Below are positions 29,965 to 38,329 of a stretch of 64,000 nucleotides of DNA, in pieces. The first letter of the stretch is position 1. Every line of letters begins with the position of its first letter. The translations under genes and the position numbers were made by a program. Location of the stretch: the NCBI GenBank assembly GCA_030263805.2, contig CP136011.1:1-64000 (forward strand). The letters are read 5' to 3'. The notes below the pieces were generated by a model that ran no database searches, was not told where the DNA came from, and saw nothing but the letters and a program-made list of their open reading frames with translations. The stretch is from Pseudomonas sp. FeN3W (GTDB lineage: Bacteria; Pseudomonadota; Gammaproteobacteria; Pseudomonadales; Pseudomonadaceae).

Positions 29965-30585
29965 ATGGAAGACAATCGCAGGCCCATCAAGTCACGCTCG
30001 CAGAGCTGGGCGATCCAGCTGACAGCCTATCTGATCAGGAGAAACATAACGCCAAATCAGATCTCGGTTGCCAGCATTGGCTTTGCGGCTCTGGCGTCGA
30101 TCTGCATGACCCTTTCGACCGGATTCATGGCTTCGGTACTGGCAATTGCATTTGTGCAGATGCGCTTGGTATGCAATCTTCTCGACGGCATGGTGGCCAT
30201 CGAAGGCGGGAAAAGCTCTGCGGCGGGCAGCCTTTACAATGAATTCCCAGACCGAATTGCAGACACTCTTTTGATTGTTTCATTGGGCTATGCGGTTGCT
30301 CTTCCAGAGCTTGGCTGGTTTGCGGCACTGGCGGCTGCATTGACCGCCTACGTGCGTGTATTTGGTGGATCCGTTGGACTCAAACAGGCGTTTACGGGCC
30401 CGATGGCCAAGCAGCATCGTATGGCGGCACTGACAGTTGGTCTTGGAATCAACCTGGTGGAAGCCGTGTTTTGGGGAACACATAACGCACTGGTAATCGC
30501 ACTCGGTGTTATTGCCCTTGGTTCGGCACTGACCTGCATAACGCGTACGCTCGATATTGCGCGTGAGCTTAAGGAGTCTCAGTGA
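29965..30585 (+). CDS. CDP-alcohol phosphatidyltransferase family protein
   Basis: A 206-aa multi-spanning membrane protein with the CDP-alcohol phosphotransferase core around residues 69-100: 'LLDGMVAIEGGKSSAAG' followed by 'NEFPD'. Against the canonical D-x2-DG-x2-AR-x8-G-x3-D-x3-D signature, the first and third Asp read as Asn and the AR is AI. The metal-binding set is therefore altered. It would join a CDP-diacylglycerol-type donor to an alcohol in the inner membrane if active. An AAGGAC ribosome binding site precedes ATG 29965. Its stop overlaps the plsC-like start, and cdsA-like follows, giving a tight three-gene lipid cassette. Confidence 0.8.
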   Translation: MEDNRRPIKSRSQSWAIQLTAYLIRRNITPNQISVASIGFAALASICMTLSTGFMASVLAIAFVQMRLVCNLLDGMVAIEGGKSSAAGSLYNEFPDRIADTLLIVSLGYAVALPELGWFAALAAALTAYVRVFGGSVGLKQAFTGPMAKQHRMAALTVGLGINLVEAVFWGTHNALVIALGVIALGSALTCITRTLDIARELKESQ

Positions 30586-31184
30586 TGTGGATCTCGACGT
30601 TACTGATACAGCTATTGAAGTTACTGCTTGGCGCCAGTGCACGGTTTGAGAGCAATCCCGAATTCTCAGGCCAGCGGATTTACTTTGCCAATCACACCAG
30701 TCATATCGACACGCTGGCGATTATGGCCGCACTTCCAAAAGAAGCGCGCATAAAGACCAAGCCTGTGGCCGCTGCCGACTACTGGGGTAAGAACAGATTT
30801 CTGCATTACATCGCAACGCGTGGCCTTAATGGTGTGCTCATCGAGCGCAAGCCAGGGGAGGGTGTAGACCCGCTTGAGCCTGTTCGCAGAGTATTGGAGG
30901 AGGGGAGCTCAGTCATTATTTTCCCTGAGGGGACGCGCTCATTTCAGGCCTTACCAGGAGATTTCAAATCGGGACTCTATCGGCTGCACAAGGCGTTTCC
31001 TGACGCGCAGTTGGTGCCTGTATATCTGGATAACCTCTATCGCTCGATGCCAAAGGGCAAGCATGTGCCACTGCCCATCATTTGTACGATCAGGGTTGGT
31101 GATCCAATCGCAATCATTGAGAACGAAGACAAAGATCAGTTTTTGATCAGGGCGCGTGAAGCGGTAGTGAGGCTTTCAAAGTGA
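30585..31184 (+). CDS. PlsC-type 1-acyl-glycerol-3-phosphate acyltransferase
   Basis: About 199 aa; ATG 30585 follows a GGAG and overlaps the previous stop (TGATG). It has the acyltransferase H-x4-D box 'NHTSHIDT' near residue 36 and 'FPEGTRS' near residue 111, plus an N-terminal hydrophobic stretch for membrane attachment. The family makes phosphatidate from lysophosphatidate. Between a CDP-alcohol transferase and a CdsA it would supply the lipid precursor for a dedicated lipid product. Confidence 0.88.
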   Translation: MWISTLLIQLLKLLLGASARFESNPEFSGQRIYFANHTSHIDTLAIMAALPKEARIKTKPVAAADYWGKNRFLHYIATRGLNGVLIERKPGEGVDPLEPVRRVLEEGSSVIIFPEGTRSFQALPGDFKSGLYRLHKAFPDAQLVPVYLDNLYRSMPKGKHVPLPIICTIRVGDPIAIIENEDKDQFLIRAREAVVRLSK

Positions 31185-32122
31185 TCGAAGATAAATTCTA
31201 CCTATTGATGACCTGTGTTGTTTCGCTGCTGGCGCTGGCAACTGTGATTGGGCTGGTGCTCAAGAGGGTGACCAAGACTGAATCTGGCATGGTTACGGTT
31301 GAAAATCTCAATCTCAGGATCAATGCCTGGTGGTCGATGATCGCCATTTTTTCGGCCTCATACCTGCTGGGCGGTACGGCAACAGTCGTGTTATTTGCCT
31401 TCATTTCGCTTTTTGCGTTGCGCGAATTCATCACCCTAACCCCCACGCGGCTGGGCGATCATAATGCCTTGTTTGCTGCCTTCTTTATCCTAATTCCATT
31501 GCAGTACTTTTTCATCGGTACGCACTGGTATTCCATGGTCACCCTGCTGATTCCGGTGTACGCCTTCCTGTTTCTTCCGTCGATAGCGGTATTGTCTCAT
31601 GATACCGATGCCTTTCTGGAGCGGGCCGCCAAGATCCAATGGGGTGTGATGATCACGGTCTACTGCATCAGCCATGCACCAGCCCTTCTGATACTCGATC
31701 TAAAGGGATTTGAAGGACAGAACGCGCTTTTACTGTTCTATCTGATCTTCGTGGTACAGATTAGTGATGTCTTGCAGTATGTTTTCGGCAAGCTGTTTGG
31801 TAAGCGCAAGGTAGCGCCAATTGTCAGCCCCTCCAAGACGGTTGAGGGTTTGATTGGTGGAGGCCTCACGGCAACCCTGGTGGGTGGCTGCATGTATTGG
31901 CTAACACCATTTAGTTTTTACCAGTCTCTTGTCATGTCATTTGTGATTGTCGCAATGGGTTTCCTGGGCGGTCTTACCTTGTCAGCCATCAAGCGGAGCC
32001 TGAGTGCAAAGGATTGGGGAACCATGATCAAAGGGCATGGCGGCATGCTGGATCGGATGGACTCTGTGTGCTTTGCAGCGCCTGTGTTCTTCCACTTGAC
32101 CCGCTACTTTTTCTCGGCATGA
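31181..32122 (+). CDS. Phosphatidate cytidylyltransferase (CdsA-like)
   Basis: A 313-aa polytopic membrane protein with GTG start overlapping the upstream stop. The CdsA signature is at the C-terminal end ('SAIKRSLSAKDWGTMIKGHG', 'GGMLDRMDS'), after 'SPSKTVEGLIGG'. It converts phosphatidate and CTP to CDP-diacylglycerol, the donor used by CDP-alcohol transferases such as the one two genes upstream. It is a second, accessory cdsA, not the housekeeping one. Confidence 0.92.
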   Translation: MIEDKFYLLMTCVVSLLALATVIGLVLKRVTKTESGMVTVENLNLRINAWWSMIAIFSASYLLGGTATVVLFAFISLFALREFITLTPTRLGDHNALFAAFFILIPLQYFFIGTHWYSMVTLLIPVYAFLFLPSIAVLSHDTDAFLERAAKIQWGVMITVYCISHAPALLILDLKGFEGQNALLLFYLIFVVQISDVLQYVFGKLFGKRKVAPIVSPSKTVEGLIGGGLTATLVGGCMYWLTPFSFYQSLVMSFVIVAMGFLGGLTLSAIKRSLSAKDWGTMIKGHGGMLDRMDSVCFAAPVFFHLTRYFFSA

Positions 32123-32168
32123 GCTGGAACAAAACCCTTGTGATGAACAGGCATCACGAGGGATTGGG

Positions 32169-32675
32169 TCAATGAAGTCGATTACCGGTGCTGATCTCCG
32201 ATTGATCAGTCAGCTTGAGGGTGGGCGGTGTCCCGATATAAGGCTGGTGCTGCCTCATGTGCTCCTGAAAACCTTTCTCATGAGGATACTTCCCATCCGT
32301 GTCAGGCCACAGCACCTGGCAGAATTTTGGCGAAATACCTTTGTGCTTATAGTATTCCAGGCATTGAACACCAAATTCACTGATGGCCTCCCTGGATACA
32401 GGATGCAGTAGCAATGGAACGCTCATCAGGTCTGCAATGACTTCAGCCTTTTTCGGCCTGAAACCCTTTCGTATTTCGTCGAAGATCTGGTTCAAAATTG
32501 GCATCATCATGTGCGGATCCAATCCGAACACGATGAGCTCTGGAGCACCTATGTTTGTCATACCGATGGTATACAAGAAAGCAGGCCCAGGATCTTCTTC
32601 AGTTGGAAATACATACTGGAGGGCAATGCCGTATTGATCGATATTTTTCTCGATCATTTGCTGAATTCTATTCAT
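32169..32675 (-). CDS. DUF4262 domain protein
   Basis: A 168-aa protein with the DUF4262 pattern: 'PAFLYTIGMTNIGAPELIVFGLDPH' and a central helix with conserved His and Pro. Function unknown. The gene overlaps the kptA stop by 4 bases (ATGA), so the two are co-translated. Confidence 0.8.
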   Translation of the reverse strand: MNRIQQMIEKNIDQYGIALQYVFPTEEDPGPAFLYTIGMTNIGAPELIVFGLDPHMMMPILNQIFDEIRKGFRPKKAEVIADLMSVPLLLHPVSREAISEFGVQCLEYYKHKGISPKFCQVLWPDTDGKYPHEKGFQEHMRQHQPYIGTPPTLKLTDQSEISTGNRLH

Positions 32676-33265
32676 GGTTCTGGGCTTTGTGATGAAATTA
32701 TTTGATTTTCTACGTCATGATTTTTTACGTGGATAAACGCGCTAGGCACCGTTTCCGTTAACCATACTCCATTTTCGGATCGGTAGAACTGAATGCCTGC
32801 ATCTTGCATCTTGCGCGCCTGCACTACCAGAACGACGGGTTTTCCATACCGCATGCCGACCTCTATCGCTGTAGCTTCAAGCTCTGAGAGGTGGACATGG
32901 TGTCGTGCGCCTGAAACCAAGCCCTTATCCATGATTGAATCCAGAAATCTGCTAGCGTTTCCATGGAAGAGTATCTCAGGAGGCGCCAGGCATTCAAACT
33001 CAATCTTGACAGCCTTGGCTGTGTGCCCCTGGGAAGCGCGAATATTGCGCCCGCACGCCGATAGGCTGAATCTCTTTTTGTCAGATGTGGCGACGATCTG
33101 ATCAATCATCTCTCGCGTAAGAGAGTGGCCATTCTGACCTGCACATTCGATAAGGTCATCAATGGAAGCCCATCCTTCCTGACTCAGGTGCAATCCTATG
33201 GCTTCTGGCTTATGCCGAAGCACGAAGCTCATGAACTTGCTATCGCCTACACTTACCTTTCTCAT
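32672..33265 (-). CDS. kptA: RNA 2'-phosphotransferase (KptA/Tpt1 family)
   Basis: A 197-aa complete KptA. The N-terminal winged-helix-like part reads 'FMSFVLRHKPEAIGLHLSQEGW'. The ADP-ribosyltransferase-like part has 'LFHGNASRFLDSIMDKGL', 'RHHVHLS' and the C-terminal 'GVWLTETVP'. The family removes an internal RNA 2'-phosphate using NAD+, giving ADP-ribose 1'',2''-cyclic phosphate. Its natural role in bacteria is unclear. Here it is coupled to a DUF4262 gene and lies next to a PARP, another NAD+-using ADP-ribosyl enzyme. Confidence 0.92.
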   Translation of the reverse strand: MRKVSVGDSKFMSFVLRHKPEAIGLHLSQEGWASIDDLIECAGQNGHSLTREMIDQIVATSDKKRFSLSACGRNIRASQGHTAKAVKIEFECLAPPEILFHGNASRFLDSIMDKGLVSGARHHVHLSELEATAIEVGMRYGKPVVLVVQARKMQDAGIQFYRSENGVWLTETVPSAFIHVKNHDVENQIISSQSPEP

Positions 33266-33347
33266 GTGACTTGTCCTTTTGCAGCTATCAGTATTTTAGC
33301 CCATGAGTATCATGCGATGCCAAAGCGTATAACTACAATGAGCAAAA

Positions 33348-33370
33348 AAAGCGCAGCTGAGCTGCGCTTT
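33348..33370 (-). terminator. Terminator of the PARP operon
   Basis: An 11-bp perfect stem (AAAGCGCAGCT / AGCTGCGCTTT) around one base, with a T-run on the minus strand, 17 bases past the PARP stop. Confidence 0.85.
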
Positions 33371-33386
33371 AAATCCATCATAACGG

Positions 33387-34676
33387 CTACATCTCAAACT
33401 CAACCAAATACCGCACGGTCGCCTGATTGGTCTTGTAAACGATCATCTCGTTGTTCATGACCGATGAGATGTTGGCCTTGGCGAAGGTTGAATCAGTCCC
33501 CGGTGCAGGCAGGTTCTGAGAAGGGCCTCGCGGCACATGAACCTTGCCCATGGCGACATCCGCCAGGAACATGAAGCACTGATTTTCCTTGGCGCCAGCC
33601 CACCATCCTGTTGCGTAGTTCAACGATTTTGTCGACTGATCGGAGCAATAGAGACCGTCGCCGAACATTCTACCGCACACGTGTGGCGCGTTACTGCGCG
33701 GGATAATCAAGCCAGATTTCAGGATCGAAAGGATGTTGCCTGGTCGAGTTCCGTGCCATAGGCGCATCACGTTGCCAAGCTTCTTGCCTTCACTGTCGTA
33801 AGCCTTTTGCATCTCATCGATGGTCACTTCATACACGCACTTGATTTTGTACCCAAAAGAAGCATGTCGTGTGGAGGCAGTGGACGCAAAGAACTCATCA
33901 ATCCATTTAAGGACTTTCTTGTCCCGGAGAACATTGATCTCGCAATTAAAGATCTGCGGAACTTCAACGGCCTTCTCTTCGACCTTGTTCTTTTGCAGCT
34001 CTTCAACCTGGCCAACCGAAGCCTCCAGATCATCCAGCAAGCTGTTCTGCTTTTGAATGGCTTCCATGTCTGGCAGCACATCACGCACCGCAAGCTTTCT
34101 GCCAACCTTCTGCGGAATCAGCATCAGGTAGGAAGCCAGATTGGTCTTTACCGGCGCGCTATCAAAATCACCTTTTTCAATGCTCTTGCCAAGCTCAGTC
34201 AAAAGCTGACGCGCTTCGGATAGGCTCTCCAGGGTGACAATGCCCAGGGGCGTCTGGAAAAGACCGGTGTCTTCGTCGTATTTGAGATCCGTGCTGCTCA
34301 AAATAGAATGAACGTTGGCCTTTACCAGGCGCTTGACAAGGTCAGAGACCACGTCAAGATCCTTGGTTCGAATCTGCTCAGAAGCTGCCATTTCTAGGGC
34401 CATGCGGCTCATGCTGGATTTGCCCGCATCAGTCTGAATACCCTTGAACAACTGATAACCATCGCGAAGCTTCGAATTCATCTTGCTCTGCAAAAAGCGT
34501 GACGCCTGAATTTCACTGGCGAATGATTTCAATGGCTGTAATTGACCATTGGATCCTACACGCCCGTTGGTAACCTGGACGGTGTGGTTATCAAATTGCT
34601 CGACTTTCCAGAACTTGTTGTTGTTGTCATCTACGTTGGTTTTTACCAACATCTCACTGCGTACGAGAGCGCTCAT
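33387..34676 (-). CDS. Bacterial poly(ADP-ribose) polymerase with WGR domain
   Basis: A 429-aa protein from ATG 34676, which overlaps the stop of its upstream partner (TAATG). Residues of about 10-85 are a WGR-type domain ('VQVTNGRVGSNGQ'). About 100-215 match the helical regulatory domain. About 240-429 are the PARP catalytic domain. All three H-Y-E residues are visible: His in 'LWHGTRPGN', Tyr in 'GDGLYCSDQSTKSLNYA' and Glu in 'NNEMIVYKTNQ'. This predicts NAD+-dependent poly-ADP-ribosylation, not just mono-transfer. There are no zinc fingers or BRCT domain. Complete WGR-PARPs are rare in bacteria. The operon ends at a perfect terminator. Confidence 0.92.
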   Translation of the reverse strand: MSALVRSEMLVKTNVDDNNNKFWKVEQFDNHTVQVTNGRVGSNGQLQPLKSFASEIQASRFLQSKMNSKLRDGYQLFKGIQTDAGKSSMSRMALEMAASEQIRTKDLDVVSDLVKRLVKANVHSILSSTDLKYDEDTGLFQTPLGIVTLESLSEARQLLTELGKSIEKGDFDSAPVKTNLASYLMLIPQKVGRKLAVRDVLPDMEAIQKQNSLLDDLEASVGQVEELQKNKVEEKAVEVPQIFNCEINVLRDKKVLKWIDEFFASTASTRHASFGYKIKCVYEVTIDEMQKAYDSEGKKLGNVMRLWHGTRPGNILSILKSGLIIPRSNAPHVCGRMFGDGLYCSDQSTKSLNYATGWWAGAKENQCFMFLADVAMGKVHVPRGPSQNLPAPGTDSTFAKANISSVMNNEMIVYKTNQATVRYLVEFEM

Positions 34677-35278
34677 TACGCGGCATCTCCGCTTACGCCC
34701 TCGACATCGAATTTTGCGACAGCAGCGCTGGAGCAAACAGTCAGCATGAGCTGAGCATAGGCCGCGCTGGTGCGGAAAGCCTCCTCGAAGAAGTCAAAGC
34801 GCCAGACATTGCGCTCACTGTCGTCCAGCCGGGTGCTGTTGAAATGCTGAGCCTCGAAATGCGACAAGGCGTCAATCAGCTCTTCGCGAGCTTCTTCGAC
34901 ATCCTCGATAGAGCTGTCATCAATTACCTCAACCCGCAGGCGGAACGCCACCTTGCGATCTCCTTCACGCTCTGCCTCGACGTCTTCGCCGATGTAATAC
35001 AGATGGTAACCATACTGGTTATCACCGACCAGGAATGAGCCAACCTTATGCAGCGTGCTGACGGCCTCATCTGGAATGTGGTTGCCAGTGCCTACCAGCA
35101 GCAGGTTGTGCATGACCGCAGGCTTGCTGTCGTCAACGATTGCGTGGAGCTTGACCTTTCCAGACTGGTTTACCACCGACAGAAGGCTTTCAGGACGAAC
35201 GAAAGGGTGGGAAAGGACTTCAATGACACGTGCGGTGTTTGATGCCTGGACAGGGATGATGAAAGAATACTGACGCAT
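34676..35278 (-). CDS. Uncharacterised partner of the PARP
   Basis: A 200-aa soluble protein translated just ahead of, and coupled to, the PARP. I do not recognise its family. The sequence alternates strands and helices ('SFIIPVQASNTARVIEVLSH', 'HAIVDDSKPAVMHNLLLVGTG') and is acidic in the middle. Strict coupling suggests a dedicated partner, such as a regulator, immunity protein or substrate of the PARP (inference). Confidence 0.65.
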   Translation of the reverse strand: MRQYSFIIPVQASNTARVIEVLSHPFVRPESLLSVVNQSGKVKLHAIVDDSKPAVMHNLLLVGTGNHIPDEAVSTLHKVGSFLVGDNQYGYHLYYIGEDVEAEREGDRKVAFRLRVEVIDDSSIEDVEEAREELIDALSHFEAQHFNSTRLDDSERNVWRFDFFEEAFRTSAAYAQLMLTVCSSAAVAKFDVEGVSGDAA

Positions 35279-35348
35279 GGTAAGGCTCCTGGTTGATCAG
35301 GAAACCATTGTCAATTAACATCTATCGGAAATCAACAGGATTCTTTCA

Positions 35349-36245
35349 GTGAACCTCGCACCCCTCGTGATCCTATGCACTTTTCTATATTTGGCTCCGA
35401 TCACGGCCCAGGCTTCGATCAATAACACTGTCGTTGCTCAGGGGAATTGGGAATACAGCTGGGAGACTCGATCAAGCTATCCGCTCAGCATTTCACTTGA
35501 TATCGACGAAAAAACAAGGAAAAAAGCTTACCTTAGTGATGGTGATCTACTTGATTACAAGCGCATCAGCGTTTTGATTCTTGATCAAATGAGGGTTATG
35601 GCCCGCAATCTCACCACGCCGGGCATAAGGATATCTGTGCAAGGTACGTCCTTGAGCAATTTTGAGGCGACGGCCTGGGCGCAGGAGTCCTTACAGGGGG
35701 AGGCACAGAAAAGCATCGAGGCCATCTATACGTTTGCCAAGGATGCTATCAAGCCCATCGAGAAGAGCACCTACTATCGCTATAACCGAGAAACAAGATC
35801 ACTTGGGATCAATTACAACAAGATTGCAAAGGACTACGAAGCGCTTGTCATACAGACATTGCTAGCCCTGAGCAAAACCCTGAAAACAGAGGATCGCATC
35901 ATCCTGCGAGACAGCTTGCTCGACATGCTGCAAAGCATTCCCTATACCGATCTGGCAATGGACGATTTCCCGCTGCTAAACCCTGCAAGGATGCTTCTCG
36001 AAAAGCGCGGGGACTGCGAAAGCAAGCAGGTTTTCATGGCAGCCGCATTGAAGCTGTTATTCCCCGAAAGGAGGGTTCTGCTGCTACAGCTGCCCGAGCA
36101 GGAGCACATCGTTCTGTCCTATGCAGGCGATCACGGTGAAGAAATTCTCATGGATGCAACAGGCCCAGCCAGGCTCCCCGTTGGCAAGTTGGGCCCACAC
36201 ACCACGCTTAATCAAAAGGTCATCAGTTATGAAATCAATTTTTAA
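35349..36245 (+). CDS. Secreted transglutaminase-like cysteine protein (first of two)
   Basis: A 298-aa protein with GTG start, AGGA ribosome binding site and a clear signal peptide ending near 'APITAQA'. The C-terminal 90 residues hold a transglutaminase-like triad: Cys in 'RGDCESKQ', His in 'EQEHIVLS' and Asp in 'LMDATGPA'. It overlaps the next gene, which encodes a diverged paralogue with the same triad. The pair should act in the periplasm. Substrates are unknown. Confidence 0.75.
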   Translation: MNLAPLVILCTFLYLAPITAQASINNTVVAQGNWEYSWETRSSYPLSISLDIDEKTRKKAYLSDGDLLDYKRISVLILDQMRVMARNLTTPGIRISVQGTSLSNFEATAWAQESLQGEAQKSIEAIYTFAKDAIKPIEKSTYYRYNRETRSLGINYNKIAKDYEALVIQTLLALSKTLKTEDRIILRDSLLDMLQSIPYTDLAMDDFPLLNPARMLLEKRGDCESKQVFMAAALKLLFPERRVLLLQLPEQEHIVLSYAGDHGEEILMDATGPARLPVGKLGPHTTLNQKVISYEINF

Positions 36246-37146
36246 ACCAGTGGTTGCCGCCATGCTGCTGTTTTCAGTTTCCGCTCAGGCTCGCCAGATC
36301 GAGTTTTCACAAGCCGCCTCCGGCGAAACGGTCGAATTTACGTATCGCTGGGATGACCGTTTCGGTCGGCCAGACGGTGTGATCATGTCAGTTTTAAAGC
36401 AGGATATTGATGCCCATCTTAATGACCCAAAGATGAAAATAAGACCAAAAGCCCTTGCAGGATGGTTGTTCGAGCATGTGCGCCAGGAGGCCGCACGCTT
36501 GAGCACCGATGGCTATAGCATCACGGTCAGCAATAACGATGGCATGGTCTCCATTCAAGGTAAGGGCATTGACCAGAAAGTACTCAATGACAGAGTAGAA
36601 CAGGTCAAGGCCATTAATCAGCGAGCCCTGGAGCACCTGGAGTCAAACTCATACTTCATGCTTGTTGATGGCGAAATTCGCCTTGATTACAAGGAGATCG
36701 TGGATACCAGCACCAGCCTTTTAGGCCCGGTAGCTAGCATAATGACTGACACACGGGTTTCGACTCGGGAAAATATCGAGCGTTATTTGCCATTTCTGCA
36801 AAACATACCGTACGACCGACTTGATGGAGATGAAGAATTTGGGCTCTATACGCCCATGCACATGCTCATTACGAACAAGGGAGACTGTGAATCGAAGCAG
36901 CTTGCCTTAGCCACGATGATACGCTCGCAGTACCCAACTGCCGATATGATCATGCTTGGTTTGGTCGATCACATGGTCATTGGTGTGGCCATTGCACCGC
37001 AGGTAGGCGATCAGACATTTATGCACCAAGGTCGCCTCTATGTCCTGATGGATGCCACGGGGCCAGCCTTGTCAAAACCTGGCCATCTCTCTGAACGGGA
37101 GGTCAAGCGATTGTCAGCAGGGGAGGGCATCGTTTTTCCCATATAG
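36229..37146 (+). CDS. Secreted transglutaminase-like cysteine protein (second of two)
   Basis: About 305 aa from ATG 36229, chosen because the signal peptide ('MKSIFKPVVAAMLLFSVSAQA') begins there. It shares 'KGDCESKQLALATMI', 'LVDHMVIGV' and 'LMDATGPA' with the preceding protein, so the Cys-His-Asp triad is kept. The 200-residue region before the triad differs more. The start overlaps the upstream gene by 17 bases, so they are co-translated. Immediately downstream is the operator-type promoter of the ATP-grasp gene. Confidence 0.75.
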   Translation: MKSIFKPVVAAMLLFSVSAQARQIEFSQAASGETVEFTYRWDDRFGRPDGVIMSVLKQDIDAHLNDPKMKIRPKALAGWLFEHVRQEAARLSTDGYSITVSNNDGMVSIQGKGIDQKVLNDRVEQVKAINQRALEHLESNSYFMLVDGEIRLDYKEIVDTSTSLLGPVASIMTDTRVSTRENIERYLPFLQNIPYDRLDGDEEFGLYTPMHMLITNKGDCESKQLALATMIRSQYPTADMIMLGLVDHMVIGVAIAPQVGDQTFMHQGRLYVLMDATGPALSKPGHLSEREVKRLSAGEGIVFPI

Positions 37147-37151
37147 CCGAT

Positions 37152-37181
37152 ATTGACAAGACGTCAATAGGTGTGGATAAT
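37152..37181 (+). promoter_or_regulatory. Ter-island promoter with ATTGAC-N5-GTCAAT operator
   Basis: TTGACA (37153-37158), 17-base spacer, GATAAT (37176-37181). The -35 box lies in a perfect 6-5-6 inverted repeat, 37152-37168. Drives the ATP-grasp and PRTase genes. One of four copies in the window. Confidence 0.75.
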
Positions 37182-37216
37182 AACGGAAAATTCGCACCAA
37201 CCCTCAGGAATGCATC

Positions 37217-38329
37217 GTGACCACACCCGTAATTTGGTTCAATGACGGCCTTTCCGTCATGGCAGAAGCCATCCAGGCGCTTCGCAGTGAGAACAACACG
37301 ATTTCTAAAATTATCGTGTCTCACAAGAACCCGTATTTTGTCGGCTTTGATATGGCCGACACCTTCGTTGTTGAAAATGTGTTCGATAGCAGCAAAGCCT
37401 ATGCTGACTGGGCTCTGTCGTTTGCAAAAGAGCATGGCGTTACGCATTTCTTCGTCGGTCGTCATGGCCTTGAGATCTCGCGCCGCAAGCAGCTATTTGA
37501 AGAGGCAGGGGTTGCACTTCTTTACACCCTGACACCCGATCAGTGGAATGACATCGACGACAAAGCCGCTTTTTACAATCGGCTCAATGACGCCGGGCAT
37601 TGCTTCATGCTGCCGCACTGGCGAATCTGGCGTGACAGCTATCGCGGCAGCGGACTGCGGCCTCTGATCGAAGAAATTGTGAGCGTGCCATCCACGCCTG
37701 CACGTCAAGCCTGCGTTAAGCCTGTGCGCGGCATCTTTGGGCAGGGTTTCTTCTTGTTTAACGAGGAACCTGACGCATCACAGCAACTGTTCTTCCCTGA
37801 AGAAAAGGTCATTTCACCGAGCACCTTTGGCTCGCTGGCTTACACAGCCTCCGCCAAAGAGGGCAAAGAGCGCGACTGGATGATCATGGAGTATCTGCCA
37901 GGCCCTGAGTATTCGGTCGACACGCTAGCCTATGAGGGTGAGCTTGTGACCTTCGTGGCGCGCCAGAAAAGCGATGTACCAGCCGAAGGTCAGCAGATCG
38001 TAGGTGACGCGGATATCGTCGAGCAACTGCGCATCCTGGCGCAAGAGTTCAAGTTGTCTGGCGTATTCAATGCTCAATTCCGCCGCGATGTGAATGGCGA
38101 CCTGAGAGTGCTTGAAATCAATCCTCGTTTCTCAGGCGGAATGGGCATGAGCCTGAAAGCCGGGGTCAACCTGCCATTTTGGTGGCTTCAACTTGTGATG
38201 ACCGAGGGTCGGTGCATCAAGGATATCCCGCAGGCCAACATCGGTATGCGCGTGTACTCCTGGCACACCGCTGTTCAAATCACAGACCACTCTCAAGCAA
38301 CCCAGGGTTGCCATAAGGACATGCAATGA
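37217..38329 (+). CDS. ATP-grasp domain protein of the Ter-linked biosynthetic module
   Basis: A 370-aa protein with GTG start preceded by AGGA. The ATP-grasp fold is indicated by 'CVKPVRGIFGQGFFLF' (nucleotide-binding loop), 'MEYLPGPEYSVDTL' and 'LRVLEINPRFSGGMGM' with the metal-binding E-x-N. Such enzymes ligate a carboxylate to an amine or thiol. In Ter islands an ATP-grasp is a standing partner of a PRTase, a HAD, StiP and a CitE-like lyase, proposed to make a nucleoside-like or phosphoribosyl metabolite (Anantharaman, Iyer and Aravind). It overlaps the PRTase gene by 4 bases. Confidence 0.85.
   Translation: MTTPVIWFNDGLSVMAEAIQALRSENNTISKIIVSHKNPYFVGFDMADTFVVENVFDSSKAYADWALSFAKEHGVTHFFVGRHGLEISRRKQLFEEAGVALLYTLTPDQWNDIDDKAAFYNRLNDAGHCFMLPHWRIWRDSYRGSGLRPLIEEIVSVPSTPARQACVKPVRGIFGQGFFLFNEEPDASQQLFFPEEKVISPSTFGSLAYTASAKEGKERDWMIMEYLPGPEYSVDTLAYEGELVTFVARQKSDVPAEGQQIVGDADIVEQLRILAQEFKLSGVFNAQFRRDVNGDLRVLEINPRFSGGMGMSLKAGVNLPFWWLQLVMTEGRCIKDIPQANIGMRVYSWHTAVQITDHSQATQGCHKDMQ

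Noticed and set aside
35300..35345. A fifth ATTGAC/GTCAAT operator ahead of the transglutaminase-like genes
   Set aside because: Only one half-site (GTCAAT) is present and the partner half is not at 4-5 bases.
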